From Aotearoamyces nothofagi (lineage: Eukaryota > Ascomycota > Leotiomycetes > Leotiales > Tympanidaceae), in the NCBI GenBank assembly GCA_015345905.1, contig JADDTR010000015.1:62001-126000 (forward strand): a stretch of DNA of 64,000 bases, read 5' to 3'. The translations under genes were made by a program, and so were the position numbers. The notes beneath the pieces are model-generated. The model worked only from the letters and a program-made list of their open reading frames with translations. It had not been told where the DNA came from and made no database searches. Positions 21,263 to 32,149 of the stretch are shown here, one piece after another. Positions within the stretch are counted from its first letter, which is position 1. Each line of letters starts with the position of its first letter.

Positions 21263-23286
21263 ATGGAGGCCTCCAAGGATGATCTCAAGTGGTTCGGTGA
21301 GGGCTTTGATGGCTTTCCAAAACGATTGCCTGAAGATTGTGTCGAATACATGCTATTCATCATCGATTCAAAACTAGCACAGAAGGAAATACTTACACGC
21401 CTCGAAGCGGTCCGAAAAGAAGCAGCCAAGTTGACAGAGAAGTTGCTCAAGGATTACATATGGCAGCGGGAACAATTTCAGCACAAACGGGAGGTTCAGA
21501 ATTTAAGTGGTAAGTAAAGCATACTGTCTCAAATGGCTGCTACTTTATTGACCTAGAAAACGTCAGGCTTAATGTATCTTCATGGTCTCACCAATTATGG
21601 AGACTCCGTCGAAGATGAATGGGTCATCGTATACATCCTCCGTGAACTCAGCAAGCAATTTCCAGATTTGTGGATAAAGGTTGTTGACACTGATGGTGAA
21701 TTCCTGCTTATTGAAGCGGCGAATGCTCTACCCCGTTGGTTGAATCCAGAGATAGCAGACAACAGGGTAAACCATGCAGATGTACATATTTAACCTGTAA
21801 ACTTACTAATTTTTCTCAGGTATGGATCAATAACGGCAAACTACGAATAATTCCTCTCGCAGCTTCATCGACGCCCTCTGGTACCAAAACAGTGCCCATT
21901 TCGCGTCCCCTCACACTTGAAGAAGCCCACTCGATAATATCGGCGACTCCACAAACAGTAATACATTCTCCACTTCTTGAAGCTGAAGCCTTCTACCGTC
22001 TTAAGAATTACCCCGCACAGATCTCTAATTCTCTGCATCACGCGCTTATTACAGTACCTCGAAAGCTCGCCTACATACTCCATAACTGCCCAGCTGCTAT
22101 TGCACCGGCAGTCGAAGCTTTCTACCTAAGAGATCCGATAGCACTTAAGCCACTGCAAAGTACTTCCTCGGCTTTGATATTGCCGCCATCAGACCTAGTT
22201 CCGATCAGCGTTAAATTTACGAAGATACTTTATGCGCAGTTGAAGTCCCAACAGTTTGAACATCCGTACGCTTGGAGGGAGATTTTGGTTAGGGCAGAGA
22301 AAGATGCTGCGTCAAATTTCGCACAACTAGGAATTGGAATGAAGGTTACGTCAGGCTTTGAGATGCTCTTAAATGATCCGGCGAACCACGATAATCGTTC
22401 AGTGCGAGAAATACAGATCCTCCTGAATGACCTTACGGAAGGAGAATCTTTGCCGACTGACACAGAAATTCAGGCGTGGCCAAATAGTACTAAGGAGGAT
22501 GACGAAAGCTGGCTTGATATTAACTTCGAAGATTTCGAGAAGGAACTTCAAGGAAAGGCAACCGGACCAAAAACGGCTGGCGATGAAGGGGCCTTTGGTC
22601 CTGAACCACCGTCTGGTTTTGGAGATGGAAAGACCCAGGACGACTTGAGGAAAATTGTCCAGCGATTTGAAGCATTCTTGAACGACGAGGACGCCGGCAT
22701 TGAAGGCGCAGACATTGATGACATGGATATCGATGACGACGACGAGGAGGAGGAGGAGGAAGATGATGAGGAAGATGATAGTGATGAGGAGGATAAGGCA
22801 GTCAGCTTTGATGAGAACGAGTTTGCCAGAATGATGCGAGAGATGATGGGAATGCCCTCCGAGGAAAGTGGTGAAGAGCATTTATCAACAGGTGGGCGAA
22901 AGTCTAAAACCAGTTCACGAAGGATAGAGGAGATCGATACAGACGATGAAGAAGAGGAAGATGAAGCAGAGGAAATGAGAAAGGTTATGCAAAGGATGGA
23001 AGCAGAGCTAAATGAGGCTGGAGCTTTAGATCTTGATCCAACGCCTAGCAAACTTGCGGCACTAAAGTCAGGAAAGTCTAAAAGCCAACCATCCGAGAAC
23101 CGTGTGGACAAGCAGTCTTGGGAGGATGAAAGCGACGAGGAGATCAACATCGACTTCAATCTTGCCAAGAATCTGCTTGAAAGCTTCAAAGGTCAGGCTG
23201 GAATGGCTGGTCCCGTTGGGAATTTGATGGGCATTATGGGTATGCAGATGCCTAGGGATGAAGATGAGTCGCAGTCATCTAAATGA
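21263..23286 (+). CDS. Ecdysoneless/SGT1 family protein
   Basis: Exons 21263-21509, 21567-21766 and 21820-23286 give 637 aa. The start was set at MEASKDDLKWFGEGFDGFP, the usual beginning of fungal members. An upstream in-frame ATG exists but its extra residues look non-coding. The N-terminal 330 residues carry the SGT1/Ecd signatures, such as PEDCVEYMLFIID, EDEWVIVYILRELSKQFPDL and WINNGKLRIIPL. A very acidic Asp/Glu tract follows (about residues 450-475), with more acidic patches to the end. Animal Ecd acts in the cell cycle and in pre-mRNA splicing with Prp8. In fungi the family has been linked to transcription of glycolytic genes and to splicing. The 3' end is only 111 bp from the convergent neighbour. 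Confidence 0.9.
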
Positions 23287-23397
23287 ATGGATATGGGAAT
23301 TTCTAAATATTGATGCTGCCTCGGTCTAGGTGTCTTCGAGATACTCCAAACCATAACGCCTTCGCTGAAAAACTTATACACCCTTCGACACCAACCT

Positions 23398-24627
23398 TTA
23401 CCTCGTTGTTACATTCCCAGATGAAGCAGAATCACCCCTCGGGCGCTCGAAAAAGTCTGGTGTTTCTATGTCTGTTCTTTCAAGCTGGGCCAGAGCACAT
23501 GTCAACCTTCTCCTTCCTTCGAGCTCCCTTCTGCTGCTGCCTGCCTGTGGTCGATAATATTCTGTGACAATATCGACAACAGCCCTATAGCATTTATACA
23601 GAACCAATCTTGCACCGGCTCCATCATTCCTTCCGATCGGTTCGTCGTCTCCTTTCCCTCTCCAACCGGTTAAGAAAGCGTCGCTGGGATCATCGAAACA
23701 GCTCGATAATAGAGGATCTCCAAAAATGCCTTGGCTCCAATCTCTTAGTCCTGTGACCTTTACAGCTTCATGGGGATCAGATGCAGCATCTTCTGAACCG
23801 CGTTCGATCATTATGTTCGTCTCTTCTCCTATGTTGATGACAAGCAGCCGTGCTGTGGTGACTGCACTTAGTCGTCCCGATAACCTCGTGAAGTGCTTGC
23901 GGATGATTTCATATGGCAGAAGAACCGACATATCTTCGCCATCTCTGAGGATTCTTTCCACAAGGGCCATAAATTCAGCAAGCCAGGTCGTGGATCCTCC
24001 TGTAGCAGGCGAACTGGAAGCTGAACGTTGCGAGAGTGTATCCCTGACAACACGTGATACCGCTCCATATTTTCCGGATGGAGAAGTAATCAGAGCGAGA
24101 TCCCGTACCAGCGAGCCGATCCACTGGTCGATGTGTCGTCTTTCGGGCAATGTTAGGTATATTGATAATGTGGAAAGTGGTACCCCAGCGACTGGTTTGG
24201 AGATGGTATACGGGTATCCCATCTCTCTCGTACTAGACGAATACTTCAACAATATGGGTACTAGGCCTGATAAAGTTTTAAATGGCTCATCTGAGGCTGG
24301 CAACGATGGCTGTCCTTGCTCGACTCTAGAACTAAGTATGTCGATAAGAAATTCAATCAAGGTCGCTTCCGACTGGAACATTGTTTGTTCGTGTCTCATC
24401 AATCTGACAGAGGAAGGAGGTGCGAAAGATAGAAGCAGTTCTCGGGAACTGGAAAGGTGCAAGATGTAGAGACGTGGTAGATATGTCGATGGGATCTCCT
24501 CGACAGATGTGAGAGTCGCACCGGGAATGATACGGGTCAAGACGTCTTGGACCCGGCGATGCGGCATGGCATACATCTTGTAGGAATAACAAGAGGCGCG
24601 AGAGGGCGAAAAGGTAGCAATCGTCAT
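23398..24627 (-). CDS. APH-fold protein lacking catalytic residues (putative pseudokinase)
   Basis: Intronless, 409 aa from ATG 24627. The frame is open up to an ATG at 24894, but the extra 89 residues look like leader. The order of motifs fits the fungal aminoglycoside-phosphotransferase/choline-kinase-like fold: a PPSSVRLMRHE strand-helix (residues 71-80), the hinge YPYTISKPVAGVPLSTL (139-155) and a DW..GDPLLSSCF segment (296-311). Key residues are missing. The usual Lys before PP is Ser67 (LLLSFAPP), and the catalytic H-x-D loop reads LLVINIGEETNIMIE (261-275), with Val and Asn where His and Asp are expected. Asp296 is kept. Phosphotransfer is therefore unlikely by the normal mechanism. 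A binding or scaffold role is possible but unproven. The fold assignment is by eye. Confidence 0.65.
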   Translation of the reverse strand: MTIATFSPSRASCYSYKMYAMPHRRVQDVLTRIIPGATLTSVEEIPSTYLPRLYILHLSSSRELLLSFAPPSSVRLMRHEQTMFQSEATLIEFLIDILSSRVEQGQPSLPASDEPFKTLSGLVPILLKYSSSTREMGYPYTISKPVAGVPLSTLSIYLTLPERRHIDQWIGSLVRDLALITSPSGKYGAVSRVVRDTLSQRSASSSPATGGSTTWLAEFMALVERILRDGEDMSVLLPYEIIRKHFTRLSGRLSAVTTARLLVINIGEETNIMIERGSEDAASDPHEAVKVTGLRDWSQGIFGDPLLSSCFDDPSDAFLTGWRGKGDDEPIGRNDGAGARLVLYKCYRAVVDIVTEYYRPQAGSSRRELEGRRRLTCALAQLERTDIETPDFFERPRGDSASSGNVTTR

Positions 24628-26929
24628 TTTAAAGGGGCAGATGAGAGGTACAGGAGGCGTATATATAGAAGGCTTTGTATTGACTAGGCCATGAGGAACT
24701 GTGAGGATGCGGTGTATATGAATGAGGCCGCGATGTGAAATAGCAACTCTGTTGCGAGAATAAAGTTGTTTGCGTGTTAATCGTAAGAAACGAGTTGTAT
24801 CTCTCAAACTCTCAATGCTCGTGCTTCTGATATTACCGCAGGCTGCAATATTCTTCCCGCTAGAAGTGATAGCAAAATCCAGAAAGACAGGCATATGTCA
24901 AAACAAGTAGCTAGGAAGTAATAGTACAGCAATCATATTATGTTATCGTACTATGGATCCACTCCAAGTTACATAGTTGATAGCCTCAGCATGCATCCCT
25001 AGAGATGTTATTAGTGGGATAATTCAAGCTATTCCCATGGCCAGCAACAGTTCTGAGACGTATCTACTTGACGCGTGGTTCACGAAATCCTCGCTCGCTA
25101 CATGCTCTTATTGGTGGGCAAGTCGCCGAGGAGCATTTTAGATTTCCATTATACGTCAGACAGGTGGACGCTATATCGTGGGCTTGTTTATTTGGCTGCT
25201 AGAGAGTTAATGATACGGAAGTGGCACATTAGCAACTGTACAATGACATGGCAGACATGGTGCACATACAGGAGCTAAGCACCAAGTACATCAGCAGTCA
25301 GCAGCCAGCTATTGTTATGGCTGTATCTAAAGAGGGCGATGACGACTCGGGCGTGGATGGAAGGGTCCTAGGCGTGGGATTGACATGCATGCATGCATAG
25401 CCCATCCCGTCCGTGGCTTCCATGCATGGAAAGCCACGAGCGTCTACACCCGGAGGCCGCGAGTCGTTAATGCTGGAAGAAAACGTGGTTTGCGAATGGC
25501 CGCGTCGGGTTGGCGATTGTGCATGAATGTTGCCAGTCTCCACGATATGTTTGGAGGGAATTAGACGAGCTCAGGGCGAGCTGAGCGGGAGGATTGAGGA
25601 ATGCTTGATATTCGGCGGATGTGCCACATATGTGACGCGGAGATGGATATGGGATTCGGCACCGGGTCCCCCGAGCTACTTACGGAGAAGGACCATACGG
25701 GAGTGCAATGTCCAGAACGGGATCAATTACGTGATGATCACTACTATGCCGCTTCCAAATCCTATGTCCTGGACGCCCTGGACGTCGAGTTTGGGCGTTC
25801 TTTGTAATGCTCACAATGTGACGGCTGGGGATATGCATGGTCTCCCTGTCTCGGCGGTCAAGGCCCACAAGTCGGAGGATGTATCCGTCTCTCACCTTGC
25901 TCTATGGAAAGCCTCAGATCACGGCACAACACTCTCCCAGATGGCGCAATGCTCCCTAAAAGAGACAGAGATAGCCCAAACTGAGGCACGCATACTCTAC
26001 GTGCCCAGTACCCTCTATCAAATCACCGTTCGCGGCCTCCAAGCGGCCCCAGCAAACCCCAGTCTCGTTCCCAAAAGGATCATTCCAAATCCTCGAATCC
26101 TCGAATCCACCCTGGAATGCAACGCCCTCATGATACAATGGCAATAATCATGTGCTCTCTTCGAGTCTAGAGGCTCTGCATCTCGACGACACGTTACGTC
26201 GGTCCTGCACGCACTCGCAACATCTCGTCAAAATTCGTCAATTGCGGTTAGATCCGGCGACTTGGGGCCGGCGGTTTGTCCTGTACCTGTCGTGTTGCAG
26301 ATCGCTGCAATCCTCCCGATTGGCTGCTGGGAAGCGAGGGAACGTCCAGCAGCGAGCTACTCGTCGTCCTTCGAGGGCCATGCCCCCTCGGGAATTTCCC
26401 GAGGTTGTTATTATAGACGTAGGAAATCTGCTCGAGGACATTGAGAGATGCCCTGCTGGAGTGTGGGAAATTGGCGTTTTGGGCGGGGGTTGCTGGGGGG
26501 TCTAGATGAGAGACGGGGAGCTGAGCGGCGTGGGGATGACGATTGGAGTTGAGCAATTGTGGATAATTAGAGAAATGTAAGGAGGCATCTCCGTAGATTC
26601 TCTTCCTGCTATTGTTTACAGTCTGGGTAGTCTAGGTAGTCAGAGGCCGGTGGGAAGGACTGAAACCGGCGCATTACCTATAATTTTGTGTATAAATTTT
26701 CCCTTTTGATGCTTTACATGTTTTAAAAACGTGCTTGATGTTCGAAAGGGTATCATCAGGCCCTGAGTTCAACATCAAGAGACCGGCGACTGTAGAAACA
26801 GTACATACATCTAAAAGAGGAAGCTCTCCAGCCAGAAAGGACGCATACAGCATGCACATTCGCTATATGAAACAACCCTCTTCCTTCTTCCGGACTCCAA
26901 ATCCAACTTGTGTAACTGTTTGGCACGGT
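24628..26929. other. gene-poor region
   Basis: 2.3 kb between two leftward genes. It probably holds the promoter of the APH-fold gene (24628 onward, AT-rich) and the 3' end of the Tan1 gene. A CATGCATGCATGCAT microsatellite lies at 25385-25399. An open frame of about 200 codons at 25527-26147 has no recognisable domain and no clear coding bias, so I do not call it. Confidence 0.5.
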
Positions 26930-28489
26930 TCATCTCCCTTCGCCGTCGATCTCCTGGGCATCGCTCGGAGTTACGCCATCTGGCATAGTTTCCGCAGCAG
27001 CATTATCGGTCACAGCCTTACCCGCAGCCCCTGGCTTCGGCGAGGGCTGGTATATCTCATTTAGATTGAAGCGTTTGAGAGTTTCCCAATCACTTCCGAC
27101 CACGCTCATGCCGCATATAGTCTACCGGAGCCGTCCCATGTCAGTAAATGCATAGAGCAATAGAAATGCAATGCGTGGCTTGCAGGTAAGCGTGTATTAT
27201 CACGGGAGATCGGCAGCAGGGAACAGGCATGGAGGAGGATTTGTAGAGTAACTTACTTGGAATATCTCGACTATTATTACTTTGTCGGGCTTGGTGAGGT
27301 CAACTTTGTGGGTGTCGTCGACGAGGGAGGCCACGAGTTTGATGACTGCGTCCCGTTTGAGCGCGTTGTGGTTGCGGATTGTTGGCCGAATTGCATACTG
27401 TATCCGAGTTAGGAAGGTTTCTTCTGACGAACGTCGGAGATATTGGAACAGGATTGTGATCCTAGTAGGATCTGGATGTCTCGGCAACGTCTTGTGCCGC
27501 TGCCACACGATGCATTGCCTGCGGGGTCCAGATGATGGCCTTCATCGCGGTAGTAATGAATTATATTGGAGAGAAATAAACTGATACTGACCGAACATCC
27601 TGTAGTCTTTTCTTTGGTCGAATCCTTCTCTGCCTCTGATCCTGCTAGCTTGAAATGTTCTCCAAGAACAGCCCTTCCCATCTCCTCAAGGCCCTTTTCA
27701 GTAGACCTGCCAATCACGGTCACTGGCGTCAGGCGATTCAGAAACCTGTGCTTCCGTTTTGTCGGATTGGCTGCCGCATCTTCACAAATTCTGTGAACAA
27801 AATCCACCGGCTCAATCGGTGGTCTTGTCTTGAAAAAAAGAACACACTGTAAATCGAGGAAGACAGGCGTGAAGAGCTTTGCTGGACCTTGTTTGTTGCC
27901 TATTGATGCCACTTCTTGTTTGATTAAAGATTCAATATCATCTATTGAACCCTCTTCTTCCTTTTCTCCTTCAACACCTGAACTGGATGAGATTCCATAA
28001 AAGCGTTCGGCATACTGACAGACTGTCAATACAAGATGAAAGAATTATAGAGGCCAAGGAACAACCTACCTCGTCGAACAAGCTCTTGAGCTCCTCGGTC
28101 GCTTTCCCTTCTTTGCCCTTCATACATGTTGCCCATATTCCCACATCACCTGGCTCTATCCTTCCACCACGGGGGGTAGCAGACTTTACTTGCTGATGTG
28201 GTGTTTGCCACTTCCCACCATTCCCTCCCTAAGCAATTGTCAAAACTGTAAATGGGCCAAGCAGACACAAGAAAAAAAGTCTTAATGCGATAACTCCGAC
28301 CAACTCTACAGTTTGTTGTAGCAACTAATCATAACTCATCGGCCAATGGTGCGGAAGCTCACGTGACATGAGTCGAAAACTCTGAAAGGTTGGCAGTGAC
28401 AACGAAACTAGGCATACCTTGCTCCTTTTGGTACCACCATTATCCCGAGTATCTACGGGCCTTTCTTTCCGTTTGTTTGAATCGGCCAT
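26930..28489 (-). CDS. TAN1: Tan1/THUMPD1-type THUMP-domain tRNA acetylation adaptor
   Basis: Five exons (28489-28418, 28228-28070, 28014-27592, 27397-27257, 27121-26930) give 328 aa, all phase 0. The N-terminus is Lys/Arg-rich (MADSNKRKERP). The core has GIWATCMKGKEGKATEEL, SLFDEYAERFYG and a central stretch ending RFLNRLTPVTVIG. The THUMP hallmark YAIRPTIRNHN (exon 4) and HKVDLTKPDKVIIVEIFQ lead into TICGMSVVGSDWETLKRFNL (exon 5), the typical Tan1 ending. Tan1 binds tRNA-Ser and tRNA-Leu and helps the acetyltransferase Kre33/NAT10 form N4-acetylcytidine at position 12. Introns 1 (189 nt) and 3 (194 nt) are long, and intron 1 contains an E-box TCACGTGA near 28360. The tail after RFNL is low-complexity and may vary. 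Confidence 0.9.
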
Positions 28490-29204
28490 TGTGTCTTTCA
28501 GCCGTCCGGGTATGCCGTATGTGAAGGATACAGATCGGGTTCACAGTGGCTTTTTGGGTCCAATGTTTCTGTACGTCTAGCGAGGGGGTGCGAATTTAGT
28601 TGCCAGCCATACAGTCGTGCGCGCAAAAGGTGTAAGCAAAGATGTATCCACGCCCTAATTACTGTGCTATTAGGTGTCTTATTTTTGCCGTTTTATTTTT
28701 GCTACTTCGACTTCTAATTGTTCGGCCGGACGCCACAGATACCACCAATCTAGAGCTCGCTTATGCTTGAACGCGTTGTTGATATTGCGGATTCTAATTT
28801 TTAGCAAATGGGCCATGGCGAAGCTTGGAATATGGTTTGTTTGGACTTCGATGGTGAAAGCAATATATATCCCTATATCATTATCAGGCAATCCTTTAGA
28901 CGCCGCATTGGCAAATGGCATATCTATCCTCCGCGAGCTCTTAAGGTAGTTGGGGCCGAGTTTAGGCTATTAGCACTTGGGCTCATGACGTACTTTGTAG
29001 GATGCTCTCGACCCCTCAACCTCGGATAAAGGATGACGAGCTGACTGCTCACGAGTGCACCATAATAAATCTCCACATCACCACTTCGGTCCCCTTATGA
29101 TCCAATCGATTGCACGGTCAACTATACTATTGAGACATTTCCATCCTATTTCCTCACATCTTCTGAAGAGTGATTTAACCAGAGCCCCATCAACCATCAG
29201 AAAT
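28490..29204. other. divergent promoter region Tan1 / glutathione transferase
   Basis: 715 bp between two start codons, AT-rich in the middle. No repeat or further gene is recognised. Confidence 0.5.
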
Positions 29205-30158
29205 ATGTCGCACTCCCTCTATATTGACGAGACTCCGGCAGACGTCAAGAATGCCAAAGTACGTGCTGCCCAGAGTCTCACTTGACTGCAGTTGTTCAAC
29301 TTTTGGTTACAGGGTCTTCACCTCATTACTCAAAGCACTCCCAATGGTCAAAAAGTACAGATCCTTCTAGAGGAATTGGCAGATGTTTATGGCACACAGT
29401 GGACAACTACTTTCATGTCAGGGACCTGACTTCTGAGTCTTGCTGGACTTGTTCTGATATGATTATATAGCAACATCAGCACCAATGTGCAAAAGAAAGA
29501 GTGGTTCCTTCGTCTAAACCCCAATGGTAACCCACTCATGTCATCACCGTTCATAGAGATCCCGCTAATATGGGCCCCTCAGGACGCATACCAGTCCTCA
29601 TCGACAACAACCAATCACCTCCGTTCCCGGTCATGGAAACATCCGCCGAGCTCCTCTATCTACTAAAGTTCGCAGACAAAGACGATAAGTTCGGCTTCAA
29701 GGACGAGCTGGAGCGGAGTGAGGCTTTGCAATGGCTGTTCTTCTGGCACGGTTCTGGAGCCCCATATCAAGGACAGGCGAACCACTTTGGAAAGTTCCAC
29801 TCGGAGAAGATTCCATGTACGTGTCATTCCCACTTCTATATAAATATGTTGCCGACGTTTTCTTAAAGATGCTATCGAGCGTTTCCGCAACGAGACACTA
29901 CGCGTCTGGGGTGTATTGGAGATTCGATTGTCGGGGAAATATACTGGAGAGCCGCGCGAGTACCTAGCCGGCAAAGGCAAGGGCAAGTACTCAGTTGCTG
30001 ATATCGGGACCTGGCCATGGGTTAAGGGTTGGGAGTTTAGCGGTGTCTTCACCAAGGAAGATATGAAAGCTTTCCCGCACTTACTAAAGTGGGTCGATAG
30101 AATTGCAGAGAGGCCTGCTGTCAAGAGAGGCACAGGAGATAAATACCTGCAAAAGTGA
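29205..30158 (+). CDS. glutathione S-transferase, Ure2-like
   Basis: Five exons (29205-29258, 29313-29416, 29471-29526, 29583-29816, 29869-30158) give 245 aa, all GT..AG. The N-terminal thioredoxin-like part has LHLITQSTPNGQKVQILLEE, then WFLRLNPNGRIPVLID and the glutathione gamma-glutamyl site VMETSAELLYL (Glu-Ser/Thr motif, here E-T-S). The helical C-terminal part has YSVADIGTWPWVKGWEF, the N-capping-box region of GSTs. This layout is that of the Ure2p/GTT group of fungal GSTs, which conjugate or reduce glutathione substrates in the cytosol. There is no Asn-rich prion domain as in yeast Ure2, so a nitrogen-control role should not be assumed. Substrate unknown. Confidence 0.93.
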
Positions 30159-31195
30159 TTGCCTTGAAAGCTTAGGCACATATGTTACATGAATAATGGC
30201 TCCTTGGCTAAGTTATAGCCGATAAAATACAAGCTTATTGCTGGCAATATATATGTAGCGAAAGACAAATACCCGTGACGCGAAACCACCATAGCCTTGT
30301 TTTGTATGCATCTACAATAGCCATTCTCCTAGGCGTACCCATAGCGTATAGCACGGCATATATGAATTGATCACTGTAAACACACGCTACGAGCGTTGAG
30401 TTGATATTTGCCAGGTTATCACTTAGTCTTCTAGGGAGGACCTACGTCCAAGTGTCTCTGGAGATGGTATTTCCAAGAGAGATACGAGGCAGAGATACGA
30501 GGCAGTGTTGAGCATAACTGCTACCCCTAGGGCACGCAGACACTGCGGTCTTTCAAGAGTTGGGAGGCATACATCGGACGCAAGTATTTTAATTCCCAGA
30601 CGACGAAGAAGCGCAAACACGATGCCTCGTAGTTGTTCTGGAACGACCTCGCCACGCTTGACACCAAGACTTTTAAGCTTTATGATATGTTCGCTACCGT
30701 CGTCGGAATCTCCGGCGTCTAACCGTGCAATAGGGGCAACATCTTAGAGCACTTCTTCCTTCAAAGTATACGATTGTATTGATAGACACGTAAATTGGTG
30801 GGCTGATGGTATCAAAGAGGGGAAGTCCTGGGTCAGGTAAGCGGCAGACACGGATCTGCTTATATACAAAAGTGGCTGCCGGTTCAGCCGCGCAGGCTGG
30901 CGCACTGCTGCAAAAGAAAGAAGGGACAGACGACCCAGAACAGGACTGTATTGACCGTACACGCCAAGCAAGGTGCACCTTCAGCTTCGAGTGGTAGTGG
31001 TAGATATCCGACAAGAAGGGTCAAAATAGGCACGAGGCAGGTGCCTCGGGTATGTATTGTACAGTACATGTCCTGCACGAGCCTCCGAGGTAACACCAGT
31101 GGAATTAAGGTATCTTGGATAGATCTTAGCGAGGTCCAGTCTACAGTGCGTACTACTGCCGCAGTGCAGCGGAAGAAGGCAGGCGCTGCCGCTGC

Positions 31196-31250
31196 GCTGT
31201 CCCTGCGCTGTCCCTGTGCTGTCCCTGTGCTGTCCCTGTGCTGTCCCTGC
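31196..31250. repeat. 11-bp tandem repeat, five copies
   Basis: The unit GCTGTCCCTG[C/T] occurs five times head to tail and only the last base varies. Confidence 0.9.
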
Positions 31251-31410
31251 ATTGCAAGGTCTCGCATCGGGCGCACTACAGTACAGTGCAGTGCAATCCG
31301 AGATGGCGCCGGCGGGTCATCGCTCGGGTCGGGGGTTCAGCTCTGCGTCAGAAACAGCTTGGCGCGAGCATACGAAAGCGAGAGCCCCCTGATGTCTCGA
31401 ACAGTTTTTT

Positions 31411-31426
31411 ATGCGCGCGCGCGCAT
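31411..31426. repeat. (GC)n palindrome
   Basis: ATGCGCGCGCGCGCAT is a perfect palindrome with six GC steps, a candidate Z-DNA site. Confidence 0.8.
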
Positions 31427-32149
31427 CGCCACCCCGAGCGCTGTTTCGCATAGCTGAGGGATTAACGCGCTCGCGAGGGCATGCTGCTGGCGGGCGGCAG
31501 CTTCGATCGGTGCGGCGAGCAAGTAGTAGGACCGAATGATGCTGCCGTATCTATCATCTTGCGGGCCACGTCCGGATCGCCGGCTGCGAATCGGCCAGAT
31601 AGCCAAGGCGCCTTTTGCCATGCAGGATAGCCACGACAAGCCCCCCCCCCCGTCCAAGATCGGGCACTGTACTCACGGTTACTGTAGCCTGTAGGTGCTC
31701 GGGCTGGCTGCCAGGGTAGGGGACAGTACCTGGTATTCGCCGTTATCTAAATTCGCCGACGTGCATGTGACGTCGCTTGTGGAGATCTTATCAGATAAGG
31801 TCTCAACTCTACGAGACTACATACGTTCGTTATCGACGTTCTTGCCCTATCCATTATCCACAACCCACCACCTCTTGTTGAGGGAAATTGCCTCCCATTT
31901 TCGAAATCTCGGCAAGTCCGCTATCTTTTACGTCTACGTCTTATGCTAGTTAGTGCTCGTCTCCAGTGTGCCAACATCATCACATAGGTACAGATCCAGT
32001 TGCTTTGCTCTACGCTGGCTGGTCTCACCGACTTCACAATCGTCAGATACACAGGGCAATGGGAAATCAATATGTTTATACAGCACCAAAAATTTGATTG
32101 TCTAATGTGTTCCCGTTATTATCCGTTTCGCCATTTATGACCCTGTAAT

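Larger units (their letters stand above)
30159..32149. other. convergent gene-free region with a GC-rich repeat patch
   Basis: 2 kb between the 3' ends of the glutathione transferase and pyruvate decarboxylase genes. 30159-30430 is AT-rich and 30950-31700 is GC-rich, with tandem repeats and GTACAGTAC motifs like the 9-kb island. A 13-bp direct repeat (AGATACGAGGCAG, two copies) lies near 30481-30506. No gene is supportable. Confidence 0.55.

Noticed and set aside
24628-24894. 89-residue N-terminal extension of the APH-fold protein
   Set aside because: Open in frame but lacks similarity to the family start. ATG 24627 fits better.
25527-26147. Open frame of about 200 codons
   Set aside because: No motif, no membrane or repeat pattern, and no convincing start context. 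Left as possible but unsupported.
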